The notes beneath the pieces were generated by a model. The model did not search any database. It was given only the letters and a program-made list of their open reading frames with translations, and was not told where the DNA came from. Below are positions 12,301 through 19,550 of a stretch of 64,000 bases of DNA, in pieces. The first letter of the stretch is position 1; each line of letters begins with the position of its first letter. The translations under genes were made by a program, and so were the position numbers. The stretch spans positions 23,510,823 to 23,574,822 of the forward strand of contig CM053332.1 of the NCBI GenBank assembly GCA_028583605.1, read 5' to 3'. This stretch comes from Dastarcus helophoroides (taxonomy: Eukaryota; Arthropoda; Insecta; Coleoptera; Bothrideridae).

Positions 12301-15300
12301 GAGTTAAAAATTGTTTTCTCAAATTTTCTTTCTGGATTCACCACGCAGCTAAATAAGTACAAAAATTGGTTACATTTATCGTTTATTGGAAAAACAACTT
12401 GTAACATGTAAGGGAAAAAAAATTGGGGCTTTACATAGCTTTTTTTGAGTTCATTTATGACTTCATGGGATTCCCTTAATTCCACGTTGTCTACGCCAGT
12501 GTTGCTTAGTATGCCTTATCGTTGCTAATCAATTAGATTCATTTAAGCATATCGAGACCATGTATTGGTAAATGTTTAAATTATTATTTAAATAAATGAA
12601 ACTTCCTTTGATTGTTATAATAGTTTAGAGTTAGATTAGTTTAGAATTAAATAAGAAACAACATATTCTGTATAATACAGTAAACATTTCGAAGATTCAT
12701 AGTAAACATTTCGAAGATTCATTGATTCATGTAATACTGTACTCAAAAATAATCCCACTTTTGGACGTTTTACTAGAATTACATTTTTTTGCAGCTGTGC
12801 AATTTCAAGAGAACCTTCTCAAGACAATGCTTCAGATAGAAAACACCTTCTTCGAGCTGGGAAGAACGTGCAACAGAAACTGTCTCATAATTTGTGATAG
12901 GGGCGCCATGGATGCTTCAGCATGTAAGTCAATTTAAACGTCAATTTAGTCAATAACACATCCAAAATGTGTAGACCACTAGCGTTCAACGCCAATAGAT
13001 TTCAATATTTATCAGATTCAGACTTTGGGAACCAAAGACCGGTTTCGACTTGATAGTAGTTTAGGTCGTACTCCATTTGGGTAACGTTCAAAAGTGAAAT
13101 CAGGTTTAATTTCTGCGTTACTTTTAAATAAAAATTAAAATAGTTCTGTGTTGGCATTTTTAAATCAAAATTTAGTTTTCGAGTTTCACCTTTTATTATA
13201 TTTCGTGGCGGCGGCATCAATTGTTAGATTGTTAGTTTCGCTCGAGTGCACTTTCCAATTTATTTTGCAGTTATTACGGAAGAAAAATGGGAATCCATCA
13301 AAAAGGACAACTGCTGGAACGACGTGGAGCTTCGCGATAACAGATACAATCAGATTATCCATATGGTCTCGGCGGCCAAAGGAGCGGAAGAATTTTACTC
13401 CATAGAGGTACGATTTTGCTTGTAAATATTTTCAACTGTAGCACGTTCGACTGTCTAATTATAGAACATTTAATTGACTAATTATAGAACCTTTGACTAA
13501 TTATAGAACATTATATTTTCTTTTCCGTTAGGACCACAACTGCAGGTCAGAAGACGTGGAACTCGCCCGCGACCTGGACACCAAAGCGGCCGCTTCCTGG
13601 ATCGGCCACCCCTATTTCGACGTCATTGACAACTCGACGGATTTCGAAGGGAAAATTCGCCGGATGATCGGCTCGGTCTGCCTTAAAATCGGCATCGATA
13701 CCGGCGACAGATTGCTCAAGAATTCGAGGAAGCGAAAATTCCTCGTCAAGGGCCCATTGCCCAATATGGAAAAATTCGTTTCCTTTCAAGACTTCGAAGT
13801 CGTCCACAACTATCTCCAGTCTAACGCGCCCACGCAAGTTAGGTTGAGAAAACGTGGACAGAAAGGTGAGGAAAAAAGACATATTCGGGATCTGTAGAAT
13901 TTTTACTTCGTTTATTTTTTATTTAATCGAATCGATGTATTTTGGAGAAATATAGTTTTAAATGCATGACCCGCATTTTATTTCTTTATCAAAAAAAAAG
14001 TTACGATTGCAATAATTTAAAATAGGTAAGCATTCGTTTGGTGGTTTTATAAGTAAACTTGCATGCATTACAGAGTGACAAAAAAGTTAAAAATACTGTT
14101 CGGTGTTTCATCTGCAATTCCTGAGGTTTACCATCAGATTCTTGATGTTTACCATCAGATTCCTGATGTTTACCATCAAATTCCTGATGTTTACCATCAA
14201 TGAAACAGAAAAAATAGTTTCCACAACAACAGCGCTATGACTGGTATTTGTGTTACAAAATAAAAATTTTCAAATAAACGAAATTTTTTGCCAAATTTCG
14301 CTTATATTAGATTATATCGAAACATAGTCTAACGCTTTTGGTGAAATAGGTCACTACAGCTACATCCACACGGTCAGGAGACAGAATCAGCCGGGTGGTC
14401 AAATCATCGAGGTCAAAACTCAAATCACACACCGGGACTATATCAACTTGTTGACGCAAAAAGACGATTCGCATTTCACCATCTTTAAAAAACGGAGGTG
14501 CTTCCTCGTCAATAATCAGTATTTTCAACTTGACATCTATCAAGAACCGAGCCATCCGAGATGCAGAGGTTTAATGCTCTTGGAGACTTACTCTGTCTTG
14601 GACGACGATAAATTGTTGAACACGTTACCAAAGTTTTTGGACATCGAGCGAGAAGTAACTGGAAACCCTGACTATTCCATGTATAATTTGTCGCTGAGGG
14701 AAGATTGGACTACTTCGAAAAAATTCTGGACGTTCGGAGAAAGTAAGTAAATCATTCGACTCGTAGCTGCTGCGTTATCAAGCTAAAAATAAGGAAAGCG
14801 GCAGAAATCTTATATAAAATATTTGTTAAGTTGCTTGCTTATTTAAAACGTAAATTCAAGCACAAAAATATCATACTCACTGAGGAAATTTCGACTTTTT
14901 TTTAATCTATTGACTTATTTTGAAAATTTCAAATTTCAGATTCTCATTTTGAAAATTTCAAATTTCAGATTCTCATTTTGAAAGTTTCAAATTTCAGATT
15001 CTCATTTTGAAAATTTCAAAATATCCAGTTTTCAAATTTTGACGATTTCAACTCTTTCGATATTTCATCTTTTCTCGACATTTAGACCTATCTGCTAAAG
15101 TCAATTTTTGTCCAAAATTTCGCCTTATTTGATAAATTTCTTCTAGCTTCTTCAGCTACTTAAATAAATATGGGATAGACAATAAGATCAACATGAAAAC
15201 CTTCTTTTTAAGTAATTAATTTTCTCTACTTTCAGGCCCCGAAGATCTACCATGCCGTTCAATCAAAGGCCCACAAGGGGATAGTAAAGTGAATGGACTC

Positions 15301-15387
15301 GATTGCGCTCTCGATTGCAAACAGCAGACGGCCAAATTAAACAGCCATCAAGATTTGAACGGGAAAGCTTGCAATGGAAAAGCTTAG
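299..15387 (+). CDS. ttd14: TRPL translocation defect protein 14 (TTD14), 3' six coding exons
   Basis: Coding exons are 299-336, 12795-12923, 13271-13407, 13532-13865, 14350-14742 and 15236-15387 (stop TAG 15385-15387). All junctions are GT-AG and all phases join without a break. The family has an N-terminal P-loop NTPase domain and a C-terminal CYTH-like domain; in fly photoreceptors it is a GTP- and phosphoinositide-binding factor for trafficking of the TRPL channel. Visible here: GGIKFSDL (exon 1), [20 protein letters not shown] followed by [10 protein letters not shown], a Walker B-like acidic segment (exon 2), [17 protein letters not shown] (exon 4), and [19 protein letters not shown] of the CYTH-like half (exon 5). 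The start codon and P-loop GGPCGGKT-type motif must lie left of base 1. The 12.5 kb first intron is very large. I recognise the family from memory; no alignment was run. Confidence 0.9.
440..655. repeat. 50-bp minisatellite, left part
   Basis: About four copies of an exact 50-bp unit containing TTAAAACATCTTTCGATTTT and TTCGAAACTGGTTAGTGTTA. The phase starts recur at 491, 541 and 591. The array resumes at 957 after an inserted fold-back element. Confidence 0.9.
651..956. mobile_element. Fold-back element of the GGACAAGTTCTG family (family F2)
   Basis: The left arm (about 690-835) and right arm (about 845-950) are inverted copies of one dispersed sequence containing TTTCAGGGGACAAGTTCTG, TTTGTTGTGTTTT and a CTGAAGA...GAAACGCG hairpin. 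Near-identical 13-bp direct repeats (TGTTAGAAAGCAA at 638-650, TGTTAGAGAGCAA at 957-969) flank it and come from the interrupted minisatellite, so they may be either a target-site duplication or the unit itself. Other copies lie near 16.3, 33.35, 39.2, 41.9, 47.0, 49.2 and 61.1 kb. Confidence 0.75.
850..890 (+). other. Hammerhead-like fold in an F2 element
   Basis: In order: CTCT, CTGAAGA, one extra T, GACAG, loop CTTGG, CTGTC, GAAAC, GCGTT. This resembles a hammerhead core with a 5-bp stem II, except for the extra base after CTGAAGA. The 3' strand of stem I reads AGCC, not the AGAG of better copies, so helix I is lost here. Confidence 0.45.
957..1130. repeat. 50-bp minisatellite, right part
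   Basis: Three further copies of the same unit as at 440-655, the last one degenerate. The two parts were one array before the insertion at 651-956. Confidence 0.85.
1131..2179. other. ttd14 intron, no gene seen
   Basis: AT-rich intron. The only structure I see is a degenerate ~26-bp repeat of the type TTCGGCCAATAACTGAAT at about 1575-1725. Short open frames here show no family features. Confidence 0.5.
2180..2700. repeat. Three degenerate copies of a ~150-bp unit
   Basis: The block AAAAATCGACATCTTTCCC followed by TTATAAATACAAA recurs at about 2336, 2486 and 2629. Copies have diverged by scattered substitutions and small gaps. Confidence 0.75.
3060..3198 (-). mobile_element. Hammerhead-bearing retroposon, 5'-truncated (family F1, copy 1)
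   Basis: A 139-bp insertion flanked by 14-bp direct repeats ATAATAAATGATAA at 3046-3059 and 3199-3212. In minus orientation it begins TTTGGATTGGAAGTGTATAC, carries the hammerhead at 3119-3181, continues through CATATTTTCAATTTTAAGC and CAGAACATTTAATTGG, and ends at the left target-site duplication. It aligns with the longer copy at 20084-20298 but lacks that copy's first ~75 bases. A 5' truncation with a shared 3' end and long variable TSDs indicates target-primed reverse transcription. Confidence 0.85.
3119..3181 (-). ncRNA. Type I hammerhead ribozyme (minus strand)
   Basis: Read on the minus strand: ACCATG (stem I 5' strand), CTGACGA (core), GGCC-AAGGAA-GGCC (stem II and loop), GAAA, then C-T-A-G-T-C with cleavage expected after the C complementary to 3134, then TATGGT (stem I 3' strand). 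All conserved core positions are present (CUGANGA, GAAA, the A-U pair beside the cleavage site, C17). An outer helix ACAACC/GGTTGT (3176-3181 with 3119-3124) extends stem I beyond an internal loop. Stem III is the palindrome ACTAGT, so it would have no loop in a monomer. Confidence 0.85.
3866..4012. repeat. 22-bp minisatellite
   Basis: About seven copies of GGTAATATGATTGCTAACC plus a few bases, with substitutions concentrated at the end of the unit. Confidence 0.85.
4312..4400. repeat. 18-bp minisatellite
   Basis: Four to five copies of TAATTAATACATACCGAT. Confidence 0.85.
5172..5477. mobile_element. MITE with 8-bp TSD, copy 1
   Basis: 306 bp with near-perfect terminal inverted repeats of at least 27 bp starting CATATATGTAATACTTCTAT and continuing ATGGCCA. 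Flanking 8-bp duplications CAAATTAG lie at 5164-5171 and 5478-5485. The paralogous site near 7262 (CCCAAATCAGGAACG) lacks the element. An 8-bp TSD fits hAT or P-like superfamilies; the CA...TG ends resemble P more than the usual CAG...CTG of hAT, but superfamily is unresolved. No transposase is present. Confidence 0.92.
6174..6461. mobile_element. MITE with 8-bp TSD, copy 2 (opposite orientation)
   Basis: 288 bp, same terminal repeats as the 5172 copy with the interior inverted relative to it. The 8-bp TSD GTAAATAC lies at 6166-6173 and 6462-6469. The empty site is preserved near 8132 (CATAAGGTAAATACCGCGC) in the second duplication unit. Confidence 0.92.
6577..6865. mobile_element. Fold-back retroposon, TCTTCATGG family (F4), copy 1
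   Basis: 289 bp between 12-bp direct repeats ACCTACTCTTAT (6565-6576, 6866-6877). It starts TCTTCATGGTAGACC and TTATTGACCGGAAATATTAT. The arms containing ACATTTCTTCGGCCCAGTTT and TTTATGGTTTGTTGACAAT are repeated inverted around a centre near 6720. One end is the same in all family members; the other is variable. Confidence 0.85.
8330..8405 (-). mobile_element. SINE-like fragment (family F6)
   Basis: On the minus strand it contains CATCCTACTCACGCTGCTTT and GGCATAACGGGGTTGCCCTT, shared with copies at 11790, 44880 and 59110. Only the middle of the unit is preserved. Confidence 0.7.
8523..8757. mobile_element. Fold-back retroposon, TCTTCATGG family (F4), copy 2
   Basis: 235 bp between 12-bp direct repeats CTCATTTTACAT (8511-8522, 8758-8769). 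It has the same fixed end TCTTCATGG and inverted arms around GGCCCAGTTTGGAAATATTT as copy 1, with a shorter centre. Confidence 0.88.
9040..11378. repeat. TCGAAATTTCGA repeat complex with core, copy 1 (family F7)
   Basis: From about 9040 to 9690 the plus strand is pyrimidine-rich (TTTCGACTTTAA, CCCCAAAGTTTCAACTTTAA). At 9690-9785 is a non-repetitive core containing GATGACAGTTGCGTCCCACC. From 9800 onward the strand is purine-rich (GAGATTAAAGTCGAAATTTC). A 477-bp tandem duplication repeats the core at about 10165-10265. Five copies of a 31-bp unit (AACATCGAAATTTCGAG...) lie at 11030-11175. The right end carries GATATCCTTTTCTACATCTT, the inverse of the GGCGTAGAAAGGACATCGAT motif found in other copies. 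Confidence 0.8.
9466..9545. repeat. Short dispersed repeat (TTCTTTGCGAAGTATTCATA)
   Basis: TTTCTTTGCGAAGTATTCAT with TGCAGTTTTATTGGCTTTTT and CTTCGCGGGTCACT; related copies at about 16165-16250 and, as a small fold-back, 42905-43000. Here it interrupts the F7 left arm. Confidence 0.6.
11790..11955 (+). mobile_element. SINE-like element (family F6)
   Basis: Contains GAATCTATCCTTGTTTAAGA, CATCGCCATCTATCC, CCGCATCCTACTCGCGGTGC and GGCATAATGGGGTTATCC, followed by an A-rich end. Three other copies are in the window. I see no clear A or B box, so polymerase III origin is unproven. Confidence 0.7.
11956..12794. other. Remainder of ttd14 long intron
   Basis: AT-rich, with scattered degenerate GAAATT motifs and a short direct repeat CATTTCGAAGATTCAT near 12690-12720. 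No gene seen. Confidence 0.5.
12795..12923 (+). CDS. ttd14: ttd14 exon, NTPase core
   Basis: Acceptor TTTTTTGCAG, donor GTAAGT. It encodes [13 protein letters not shown], the [14 protein letters not shown] segment and [13 protein letters not shown]. The CDRG acidic motif is the Walker B-like element of this NTPase family. Confidence 0.9.
13271..13407 (+). CDS. ttd14: ttd14 exon, NTPase domain continuation
   Basis: Acceptor TATTTTGCAG, donor GTACGA. It encodes [10 protein letters not shown], then [19 protein letters not shown] and [18 protein letters not shown] is highly characteristic of TTD14 orthologues. Confidence 0.9.
13423..13470 (+). mobile_element. 3' remnant of the hammerhead retroposon family (F1)
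   Basis: TAAATATTTTCAACTGTAGC, ACGTTCGACTGTCTAATTAT and AGAACATTTAATTG match the 3' part of the copy at 20084-20298 closely. The ribozyme region is absent. TTGACTAATTATAGAAC-type repeats follow to 13511. It is in the sense orientation of the ttd14 intron. Confidence 0.6.
13532..13865 (+). CDS. ttd14: ttd14 exon, end of NTPase domain and linker
   Basis: Acceptor TTCCGTTAG, donor GTGAGG. It encodes [33 protein letters not shown], the basic [13 protein letters not shown] strip and VVHNYLQS. An antisense open frame over the same bases is a shadow. Confidence 0.9.
14105..14205. repeat. 21-bp minisatellite
   Basis: Four copies of TGATGTTTACCATCAGATTCC. Confidence 0.85.
14350..14742 (+). CDS. ttd14: ttd14 exon, CYTH-like domain
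   Basis: The exon begins after GAAATAG and encodes [67 protein letters not shown] and LDIEREVTG, the alternating strand pattern of a CYTH-like tunnel domain. The donor is GTAAGTAA, and reading through it meets a stop at once. Confidence 0.9.
14925..15040. repeat. ~29-bp minisatellite
   Basis: Three to four copies of the unit containing TTTGAAAATTTCAAATTTCA and GATTCTCA. Confidence 0.8.
15236..15387 (+). CDS. ttd14: ttd14 terminal exon
   Basis: Acceptor CTACTTTCAG. It encodes a hydrophilic, poorly conserved tail beginning [16 protein letters not shown] and ending NGKACNGKA, then TAG. The frame is set by the split Ser codon with the previous exon. I recognise no domain in this tail. Confidence 0.8.
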
Positions 15388-15444
15388 TTACTTGTAACCC
15401 TTAAGTTTGGAAAAAGTAGAATTTAGATCACTCTATGGTAGAAA

Positions 15445-15450
15445 AATAAA
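15445..15450 (+). promoter_or_regulatory. ttd14: ttd14 polyadenylation signal
   Basis: AATAAA 58 bases after the TAG stop, followed by a T-rich stretch. Confidence 0.6.
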
Positions 15451-16160
15451 TTTTATTTTTATATTGTAATCAAATATCAGCAATATTTTATTAGCGCGTA
15501 AATAGGGGGTTAACTTATAGTTGTACTTCTCACAATTTATTTCGTCCGTTACCTTTTTTTATTAGATAATTCACCTCTGAAATTGTACCTGCTGCTTAAA
15601 TTCAATCTATTGTGTGATTAAAAATATAATGGATGTCAATTTTAAAGTCTTATATTGTACTTACACCACTCATTGGTTGAGATTCCAATGTCTTATAATT
15701 TATTGTGACTTATAATTGTAATAAAGACATTTTCCGTCAACTGGGTATTTATTAGAGACCAATCGAAACGAAATTTGCATTCAAATAGACATTTCCGCTT
15801 GGTCTAATTTGATCTCAAATCGAAACGAAAAGATCCAAATTTATAGAATAAAACTACGTAAATTTTTATTTATTCATATGCTCTAAAATTATGCACATTT
15901 CGAGAAATATTCAAAATTATACGTACTTCAGGTTTTAAAACAAAAAGTTTCGAGTTGAAATTAAAATTTTAGAAACAGCTTCAATAGTATCGATTTGAAT
16001 CTCGTCGATGCATCTTTTGCTAATCTTTTTAGATTAGTACGCTTGAAAATGCCTAGTTCTGCTGGTGAAATACGTATCGCGTAATTATTTATTTCATTGC
16101 CGATGTGGTAAAGGGGTGAAACCTTCTTGGACTTAAAAACTTCAAATTACAAAAAAAATG
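15451..16160. other. Intergenic, ttd14 to mobile-element cluster
   Basis: AT-rich, no open frame with family features and no clear repeat. Confidence 0.5.
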
Positions 16161-16254
16161 GTTCATATATTCCCTATAACTTCTTTGTGAAGTATTTTCA
16201 CCAATGTTTTATTAGCTTTTTCTTTGCCACTTGCACAAGTCAAGATTTTTAGTT

Positions 16255-16408
16255 ACTTCGGTTAAGGATTTTGGTGGAATGAACTCGTCCTTGGTTATCT
16301 TCAAAAATTGAAATACAAATCTTGTCCCCTGAAACCAAAAAAGATTAAAAAACACAACAGAGGTTGCTTTAACGCGTTTCGATAGCCAAGCTATCATCTT
16401 TGAGACAT
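16255..16408 (-). mobile_element. F2-family element, degenerate copy
   Basis: On the minus strand: GATGATAGCTTGGCTATCG, AAACGCGTTAAAGCAACC, CAGGGGACAAGATTTGTATT and TTGAAGATAACCAAGGACG. The helix II equivalent is GATAG/CTATC here against GACAG/CTGTC in other copies, a paired change. The CTGAAGA core has decayed (CTCAAAGA). Confidence 0.7.
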
Positions 16409-16430
16409 CTGGCATTGGGTTGGATCCCTA

Positions 16431-16862
16431 TTTTATTTATTTATTACTATGGAGTCAGTCACCCTTGCAGCACTGAAGCTGTCGCTTATTGTGCCCCCCC
16501 CCCCCATGATTATCTCATAATAGGCCCGTTCTTTTGAAAAATTCCAGAATATTCTTTATGGGTGTCACCATTATTTATTTACTCGTTCCAACAGACTTAA
16601 GTCTTTGGTTCAGAGCATTTCCAAAGCTGGAACGTCTGTCCCTTGGCAGAGCCGAACATTCACATAATATGTGTAAAGGAGTCTCTTCTTCCTCTCCACA
16701 CATTCTACAAGTAGAATTTTCTTTTACGCCAATTGTTGTAAGATGTTTTATTAGGGCACAGTGTCCCGTAAATAGTCCAACTGACCACCTGAGCTGATTT
16801 TTGCTTAATTGTAATAGTTTTCTGATGGTCCGTCAATGAACTTCAGCGATTGCCTCAGACCA
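16431..16862 (-). mobile_element. 5'-truncated LINE (non-LTR retrotransposon) remnant
   Basis: Flanked by 11-bp direct repeats TTGGATCCCTA (16420-16430 and 16863-16873). The minus strand encodes, across one frameshift, LRWSVGLFTGHCALIKHLTT and CRMCGEEEETPLHILCEC, the Cys/His-containing C-terminal end of ORF2 in LINEs with an RNase H domain (Jockey/I/R1-like group). A 3' untranslated part with a run of about 13 G on the minus strand and an A-rich AATAAATAAATAAAAT tail follow. It is dead: truncated and frameshifted. Confidence 0.85.
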
Positions 16863-17150
16863 TTGGATCCCTAACAGAAGGTAACTAAAAATCTACTTTA
16901 GTGGAAGAAGCAACTGGTGAACAAAAAGCCAATAAAACATGAACAAAAATGGTTCACTATCCCAGAAATTATAAAATAAACAAATTTCAAAATAAAACGA
17001 TTTAAAAACGAAATTGCAAATCTGGTACTTGCTTTTCAGCATCGTTTTTCTAGAAGAAATAAGTTTGAAACATTGATCAAATTTCAACCTTTGAGCAACA
17101 TAAGGCGCCAAACATACATATAAACACAAAAATAGATAAAAATGGAATCA

Positions 17151-17156
17151 TTTATT
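17151..17156 (-). promoter_or_regulatory. Polyadenylation signal of the CCCH gene
   Basis: AATAAA on the minus strand, about 90 bases after the stop codon at 17246. Confidence 0.5.
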
Positions 17157-17245
17157 GCCACACAATATATGCAGGAACTGATGTCGCACTGAGAATACAC
17201 CTAATAACTACATTAATAAATTTTTGTACTTGAACTTAAACCAGA

Positions 17246-17926
17246 TTATTTCTTTTGACTAATGTACTGTTTCATAACTTTTTTGCCGGGCACCAGGCCC
17301 TCGCTCAAGCCTGGTCTCTTCTTCTTATTCCTTTGATTTAAAACCGCCTCGTCCTTGATTTTGTTTATTTCCTCGAGCGTCGGTTGCGGTATATCCTGGT
17401 TTTGGCACACCACCGTGTGTTGCGTTTGTTTCTCGGCGTCCAGTTGTTCTTTCGTCTTTTGTAAATCCGAATCGTGCGCGTATTTACAATTATGTCCAAA
17501 CCTACATCTACCTTTTCGATAATTCCAGCATATCCTCTTCCCGTTGATTACGATGAGTTTATCCTTGGCGTCCACCATTTTTACATGTTTCTGCAACAGA
17601 GCCTCTTTGGCATTTTCCGCTTCCATGAACGGATTTTTAAATACTGAATTAGAGAGCGCTGTGCTGGGGTCATCGCCGATGAAACTCGGTGGTGGTAGCT
17701 TTGTTTTCGATTCTTCGATAGCGCTGAAACATGCAACAGCTAAACCTTTTTTTGTAAAGGTGAATGACCCAAATTCGCAACAAACGTAGTTACATTTTTA
17801 AAAGCGTAGCTAATAAGCTGGCGATGTTTTACTTTGACGTTACCTTATCACTTCGGTTTCTTCCTCGCTTTCACTTTCGGATGATGAAGAGGCCGAGGAA
17901 TTTCCATAATCGGGCACCAAAGACAT
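17246..17926 (-). CDS. Small CCCH-type zinc-finger protein
   Basis: Two exons: 17844-17926 (ATG at 17926) and 17246-17723 (stop TAA 17248-17246), joined by a 120-bp GT-AG intron; 187 residues by splice prediction. The N-terminus MSLVPDYGNSSASSSSESES is acidic and serine-rich. Exon 2 has a PPPSFIGDDPSTALSNSVF segment, then ICWNYRKGRCRFGHNCKYAH, a C-x7-C-x5-C-x3-H zinc finger of the RNA-binding type. The C-terminal half is lysine-rich (RNKKKRPGLSEGLVPGKKV). I know small conserved metazoan proteins of this layout but cannot name the orthologue. The first exon and upstream region are duplicated at 19680-20390. A nuclear RNA-related role is inference from the finger and basic tail. Confidence 0.85.
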
Positions 17927-18330
17927 TATAAATTAAATAAAATAGTAGTTTGGTAAATGACAGTTTGATTTTGAGGTTAAATTTTATTTATATTCTATGC
18001 TTCCACTTTATCAGTGTTGCCAATGTATTAAACAGAATTTATATATACTTAACACTAAATATATAGGCGTATAAGAGAATTGAAAATTAAAAGCGCCATC
18101 TACAAAGAAAAACGAAGCTTTTAAACGTAGTGGCACGAAATTAATGTTTGACTTAAATTATCGTGCCTTTAAAGTAATTGCGTATTGATTCATATCAATT
18201 GCATTTAAATAAAATTAGAAATAAAATGTTTGATTACATTATCAAGTAAGACGTTAAAGGTTGAATATTAATAGTATTCTATGATTGTATTGTGCCCGCA
18301 TTGCCAGATTTACAAACTTCTCTTCAGAAT
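17850..18330. repeat. Source copy of a segmental duplication (CCCH gene 5' end and promoter)
   Basis: Exon 1 of the CCCH gene and about 400 bp upstream are repeated at about 19680-20390 in the same orientation with some 5-10% divergence by eye. Shared blocks include CACTTTCGGATGATGAAGAG, GGTTGAATATTAATAGTATT and CTATGATTGTATTGTGCC. Confidence 0.85.
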
Positions 18331-18600
18331 TTTGTTCCATTAAGAAGTATTGAAGAAAATAGTAATATTTTTAGAAAAATTACTCAAATATGAATAATTT
18401 TTGTTGAAACTGAATTATTTTGCCAAAAATATTCAAACATTAACAAACCAAACTGAAAAAAAATAAATTTTTTAATAATTTTAACTAAATTTCCAAAATT
18501 ACGAGAAACGGTTGAAGTTTCGAGTTAAATTGTTCGAAAAACAGATTATAAATTGAAATAGATCAATTGAGGTAATTGTCTGGTATTGCAAGGTGCATAG

Positions 18601-18952
18601 TGTAACGCAATGTAAATAGATAGAATAGAATTAGTGCGTAAGAAAAGTTTTCAGAAAGATCTGATAAGGGAAAAGCGGCCGCGGAACAAACGGTAGATAA
18701 GCGTTCCAGAAATTTCGGCAAACGATAAGCCTTATCTGCGTGATTTTTGTAGAACCTGGGAGCCAAAACTATATAAGGCGGTCAGTTTTCCCTCGAGTTA
18801 GTTAGTCAGCATTATAATTAGTGAGTTACTAGTTAGAAGTAAATAAGTGAGTTCATTATTCAGTTGTAGTGTTCCAAGTTTAGTTTGGTAATAAAGTGGG
18901 TACCATTCAGTTCACATGTTAATAATCAATTCGAACCGATAAGCCCGCAACA
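18601..18952 (+). mobile_element. Solo LTR, copy 1
   Basis: 352 bp from TGTAACGCAATGTAAATAGA to AAGCCCGCAACA (TG...CA ends) with a 4-bp target duplication ATAG on each side. It contains a TATA box (TATATAAG at 18770-18777), an initiator-like GTTAGTTAGTCAG about 25 bases later and an AATAAAG signal near 18889. About 75-80% similar by eye to 45534-45909. No primer-binding site or internal region follows. The 4-bp duplication fits a Ty3/gypsy- or BEL-type element. Confidence 0.85.
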
Positions 18953-19076
18953 ATAGCAATATCCAGCGCCCTCTACCTTTTATTTATTTATTTTTGTAGT
19001 ATGTTAAACTTACAATAACAATAACAACAAAACTATTTATTAACAAAGTACAAAAAATAACATTCAAAATACTGAA
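18953..19076. other. 3' flank of RAD51D
   Basis: Contains AATAAA on the minus strand at 19041-19036, about 36 bases after the RAD51D stop, a candidate polyadenylation signal. Confidence 0.5.
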
Positions 19077-19550
19077 TTACAAGGATACAATCCCTCGGGA
19101 AGAAATTAAAACATTGGTCTTTCCCTTTGGTAACACTCTGCTTTTATCAATGGAAATTAGGACCTCATTATTGTCCGGATTTTTTTTCATAATCAACCGC
19201 GTGTCTGGAATATTCAACCAGTATTTTCCACACGCTACTTTTTCGGTTGAGCCCAGCGTTACTTTAAAGTCGCCCTCGACGAAAGTGGTCAATAAATTCA
19301 CGACCAAAAAGCAAACGTAAAATTTATTGGCAATGTAACGCATGATATTTGCGATGTGGTTGAGGAGGTTGTTTCTTTCATCACAGGACGATGAGTCCAC
19401 CATGGCGGCAGGTAATGAGTCTATAACGACGAGTCTCATTTGCAAACCATTTTCCAATTCGTTTTTGATGGCATATAGGCTGTTTAACAAATCGTACTTG
19501 TTTGTGGCTTTCTTAATTAGGATGTTTTGTAGTGCCTCCGCTAATGTTAC
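19077..19550 (-). CDS. Rad51D: RAD51D exon 4 (Walker B and C-terminal core)
   Basis: Acceptor GTATTTTCCAG on the minus strand. It encodes VTLAEALQNILIKK, then MRLVVIDSLPAAMVDSS (Walker B, hydrophobic stretch then Asp), FLVVNLLTTF in the position of the conserved NH(I/L)T strand, and GKYWLNIPDTRLIM near the C-terminus. It joins exon 3 in phase 0. Confidence 0.9.
   Translation of the reverse strand, partial: VTLAEALQNILIKKATNKYDLLNSLYAIKNELENGLQMRLVVIDSLPAAMVDSSSCDERNNLLNHIANIMRYIANKFYVCFLVVNLLTTFVEGDFKVTLGSTEKVACGKYWLNIPDTRLIMKKNPDNNEVLISIDKSRVLPKGKTNVLISSRGIVSL

Noticed and set aside
13547..13882. 111-codon minus-strand open frame opposite ttd14
   Set aside because: Antisense shadow of the ttd14 exon at 13532-13865.
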